A stretch of DNA of 64,000 nt, taken from assembly GCA_947247005.1 (NCBI GenBank), contig OX365945.1, positions 17,056,501 to 17,120,500 on the forward strand, read 5' to 3'. The translations under genes were made by a program, and so were the position numbers. Every line of letters starts with the position of its first letter. Position 1 is the first letter of the stretch. Source of the stretch: Spisula solida (Eukaryota > Mollusca > Bivalvia > Venerida > Mactridae). The notes under the pieces were generated by a model, which did no database searches, was not told where the DNA came from, and worked only from the letters and a program-made list of their open reading frames with translations. Below are positions 60,882 to 64,000 of the stretch, one piece after another.

Positions 60882-62966
60882 AACACGACAAATGTAAAGT
60901 GTTTCACTAACTCATGTAGTATTCCGTTATTATCGTTGTACAATATGATCCTCCTATACTGACCACTCCAAGCGCTGATTAGCCAATGACCACAGCTTAT
61001 ATGATTTCGCGTTAGTATGAACTATGAGTGACCTCCTTGCACAATGTATGCATAAAAGCCGATGGTGGAAGTTGCTTCAGGAGTAAGTTACACAATCAGA
61101 GTTGATGTATTGGTGATATTTTACATATCTATATCGATGGACATGTCATTGGGGACTTTTTACATAATATTGCCGTTGATGTAGCGCAGTTTTAAGTTTA
61201 AACCATGCGCTAATCAGCGTTATGTTATCGCCAATAAACTAGCACTCGCAATGCTTGCGTATAGCGTTCATACGCTGACGAGATGTTGGTCAGACTGTTA
61301 GGTCGATTTGACCCTAGGGTTGTTTCAGTGTATGGTGAGATAGGATCAGAGTATTTAGACAGACCAGGGGAATAGATGGCCAAGAGTGATGAACTTGTAA
61401 ATTTTCGTTGCTTGAAAACAGACACCTATCATTACAAATATATGTCTATGATGTTCATAATTTATGTCACTTTACAGACCCACTGAAACTTCTAGTCGTT
61501 CATAAATATCACCAGACCATGCGGGGAATTTCATAGTGCAGACAGATTGCTGAAGCAGATTACGGATCCATGTTTTGGAGATGAACTTGTAATAATACTA
61601 TAAATGAACTTTTACCTGTAAGATTTTATATTGGGCATGCAAAACATGCAGCAAAAATATACGGGTGAACAATTCAAGCAATGAAAAAAGGTCCTTGCGA
61701 AATTATCGCAAATTATCATCAACATGTCCTTATAAATTTAAAATGGGACAAGGGTGTGTATTGCCTGTTTTTATTTTAAAAGAATTGTATATTTGTGATT
61801 CTAGTTTCGATAGGGTTGATTGGTGTATTTAATAGTTTGGCACAGTTTAACCAAATATCAAGGTTGGCGTTATTTGCTGTCTCCAAGTGGCTGCTTTTTA
61901 ATTTCTGACGACAGCTCGTACAGTGTCGGATACTATACGCGTCGATTTGATTTGACTAGCGTTATTTCTAACAACATGGATAAAACTATCGTAGATAATT
62001 TATAACGGTTGCGTGAGTATAACTATATTATGATATGAACATGACTGGTAAGGGTCACGTTATTAACCTGTTCAATGCTGGTTTTGGAAACATCTTAACC
62101 TCTCAACTACTCTACTCATTTCAAATGACCACAACCATAACTACTTATGTATAATTTATTGACCATTCAACAAACATGAGGTTATTTTCACATGTTCAAC
62201 CCTTTCACAAACACCCATCTAAACGTCATAACAATTTTATCTTTAAAGTGTCAGCGACTAATTTTCGAACCAAACGTTGATAGATTAAACAAGCGCTGAA
62301 TTATTAAGCGAGTATCTAAATCCCACCTCTCGACGTAATATTACGAATTCACATTATAAATGACCATCTTTTTGTGAGCGACTTTGTTTGATTTACCGGG
62401 TCAAGTTTGATCAGTTGGTTAGATTGTTGAAACGTAAACATGCTGACCAAACATTGCGAGTATAATGTATTCCTTTATATAGCTGGTCGCTGAAGTTTGC
62501 GTAACTGTTATACAATGAGTGATCGACCGACGTACGGAAGCCCGTTATGGACACTTTGTCTGATTTGTTGTATACCGGGGATATGTTTTAGAATTCTACG
62601 AAACTAATATTGAGTAAATTCTCAAATTCAAAACAGTTGAGTGCTCACTCAAATGAACATTGAAAGTAAACTTAATTGTTTAAGTAAAAATATAATCCGT
62701 GTACTAACAGTTTGGGGGGATTATTAGATAACAAAAGTTAATAACTAAAATTGGATTGTAATAAGACATTGGAGCTTTGTAGTCGGTTGTCAGAAAATCT
62801 TACTTGAAGTAGCACGTGATCAAACTTGAAGGGAATTTACATTTATTTGAAAGCAACAGAATTGAAATAATCCCTTACGTATGCTAAAAAAATGTTTTGA
62901 AAATGAAGAAGGCAATCATGCTGCGAAAGATTGGTCAAATAATTTATGTATTGACAAATTCGCTAA
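60882..62966. other. Upstream flank of the bZIP gene
   Basis: Contains the inverted CCAAT noted above and otherwise no exon, RNA gene or strong repeat that I can support. Short frames at 61225-61425 and 61820-62005 lack features. Confidence 0.45.
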
Positions 62967-63345
62967 TGTGAATTCAGAATTTTAAACGAATCAAGCGCAA
63001 CAAGATCTCTGAGATCAGACTCAGCCAAATTATTAAACATTCCGAGAACAAAAACTAAGACCTACGGTGAAAGGCGTTTTAACAAATGTGCAGCCACCCT
63101 GTGGAACAGTCTGCCAATAGAAATAAAAAACATTGACTCTCTGCTGGTTTTTAAAAAGACACTAAAAACTCACATGTTTAAAATGGCATATCAGTGACCA
63201 GTGAATATTAATTAGATTTTCAAGACACGCACCAACGTTTAATGATTTAACTTTCGCGTGTACAGCGCTTTAGAGACTTGTTTTATAAGGCGCTATACAA
63301 ATATTTTCAATTAATAATAATAATTTTCAATTAATAACATGTAGG
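62967..63345 (+). pseudogene. LINE fragment: reverse transcriptase C-terminus plus 3' tail
   Basis: An open frame 62967-63197, with no ATG start, reads through PRTKTKTYGERRFNKCAATL then WNSLPIEIKN and VFKKTLKTHMFKMAYQ before TGA. This is the typical C-terminal end of non-LTR retrotransposon polyproteins (the 'RSFS-A--LWN-LP--IR---S---FK--LKT-LF' pattern). It is followed by TACAGCGCTTTAGAGACTTG and GGCGCTATACAAAT, a common LINE 3' end, and a short AATAATAAT tail. A 5'-truncated, inactive copy; clade not assigned. Confidence 0.8.
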
Positions 63346-63417
63346 ATACACTGTATTATCAAAACGACAGTCCATTTGGTTGATTTACTTTGTTCAAAGA
63401 CCCGATGTTTCAAATGT

Positions 63418-63660
63418 CTCTCGTGGCGTCAAGTGGTTAAGGCCTTTTACTTGGGAACGGATGTCGGGGGCTCAAATCTCATAATTTGTCCAATTGTTAT
63501 ATGACTTTTGGGGGATTCGTAAGTTAGCTTATATTAGATGTGATTTATTGTGTGTCTGTCCGGTACCTTGTATGGCAGGACATGAGAGACGGCGTTACGT
63601 ACTCAGAAATGTACTTGTATAGCCATGAGGCAAATTGATTGGCCTTTTTAACACGAGCTA
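63418..63660 (+). mobile_element. tRNA-headed SINE-like repeat
   Basis: Head GTGGCGTCAAGTGGTTAAGG (A-box-like) and GGGGGCTCAAATCTC (B-box-like), followed by a body with GTGTCTGTCCGGTACCTTGT. The head is degenerate. The 3' end is a guess. Confidence 0.45.
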
Positions 63661-64000
63661 TTTAAGAAATTTATAATAAAATAAACACTATATAAAAGGC
63701 CATACTTAACTTACTTTATTCTTCGGGAAGTCTTGCTGAAGTCGCCATCGTAGATTATATGTATTGATTAATTTCTCACAAAACTAAAGTCAACTAAATG
63801 TAAAACTCTAAAATTTTCAATGATCCTTTTTTCCTATCCGAATACATGAGACGAAAATTGAATGCTTTGTCAAAACGAAACTCCCAAAATTCTGACACAA
63901 AACAGAGATGCTGGTGCCGACTGGGGTCTAAAATTAATAATTATTAAAATCCTTTAATTATAATCTGCAGTATTACAATAAAACTCATTTTTTCTCAGGC
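63661..64000. other. Window end, no feature
   Basis: AT-rich sequence with two AATAAA motifs on plus and no coding signal. Confidence 0.5.

Overview
The window is animal nuclear DNA. The genes are split by GT-AG introns, the sequence is AT-rich, and it is packed with tRNA-headed SINEs, short inverted-repeat DNA elements, a LINE remnant and many minisatellites. This mix, together with short dispersed repeats of the kind common in shellfish genomes, suggests a lophotrochozoan, most likely a mollusc and perhaps a bivalve. That placement is inference, not proof. Several reading frames begin at TTG or GTG, or at an intron boundary, so I chose starts and exon edges from ATG context and splice signals.

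Four protein-coding genes can be supported. (1) The 3' end of an unidentified gene on +, with five exons from 1381 to 6852 (439 residues visible, low complexity, 5' exons outside the window) and a 3'UTR ending near 8345. (2) A complete six-exon gene on +, 13111-18967, for a 170-residue Lys-rich, poly-Ser, nuclear-type protein that I could not name. (3) A complete three-exon gene on +, 21820-26310, for a 321-residue type II membrane sulfotransferase of the WSCD-like group. (4) A bZIP transcription factor on -, 59744-60532 (262 residues, coding in one exon), close to the PAR/CES-2/giant-like bZIPs, with a 5'UTR intron and a good TATA box near 60878.

Layout: 1-1.4 kb is upstream intron holding a pogo-like element; 1.4-8.3 kb is gene 1; 8.3-13.1 kb is intergenic and holds a 1,753-bp Mutator-like foldback element with a 9-bp target duplication and a second element nested in its left arm; 13.1-19.1 kb is gene 2; 19.1-21.8 kb is intergenic with a diverged satellite; 21.8-26.4 kb is gene 3; 26.4-57 kb has no exon I can defend and is made of decayed transposons and tandem arrays (TGTGC at 45.1 kb, a 15-bp unit at 50.0 kb, a 40-bp unit at 57.3 kb); 57.6-60.9 kb is the bZIP gene and its 3' flank; 61-64 kb is mostly unmarked, ending in a LINE fragment and a tRNA-headed repeat.

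The genes do not form a pathway that can be read from the sequence. I found no novel multi-gene system. The strongest unusual signals are the nested, palindrome-rich transposon at 10845-12597, a duplicated splice-acceptor segment in gene 2, an N-terminal LDLS (possible CtBP-binding) motif in the bZIP protein, and two tandem arrays that stay open in several reading frames.
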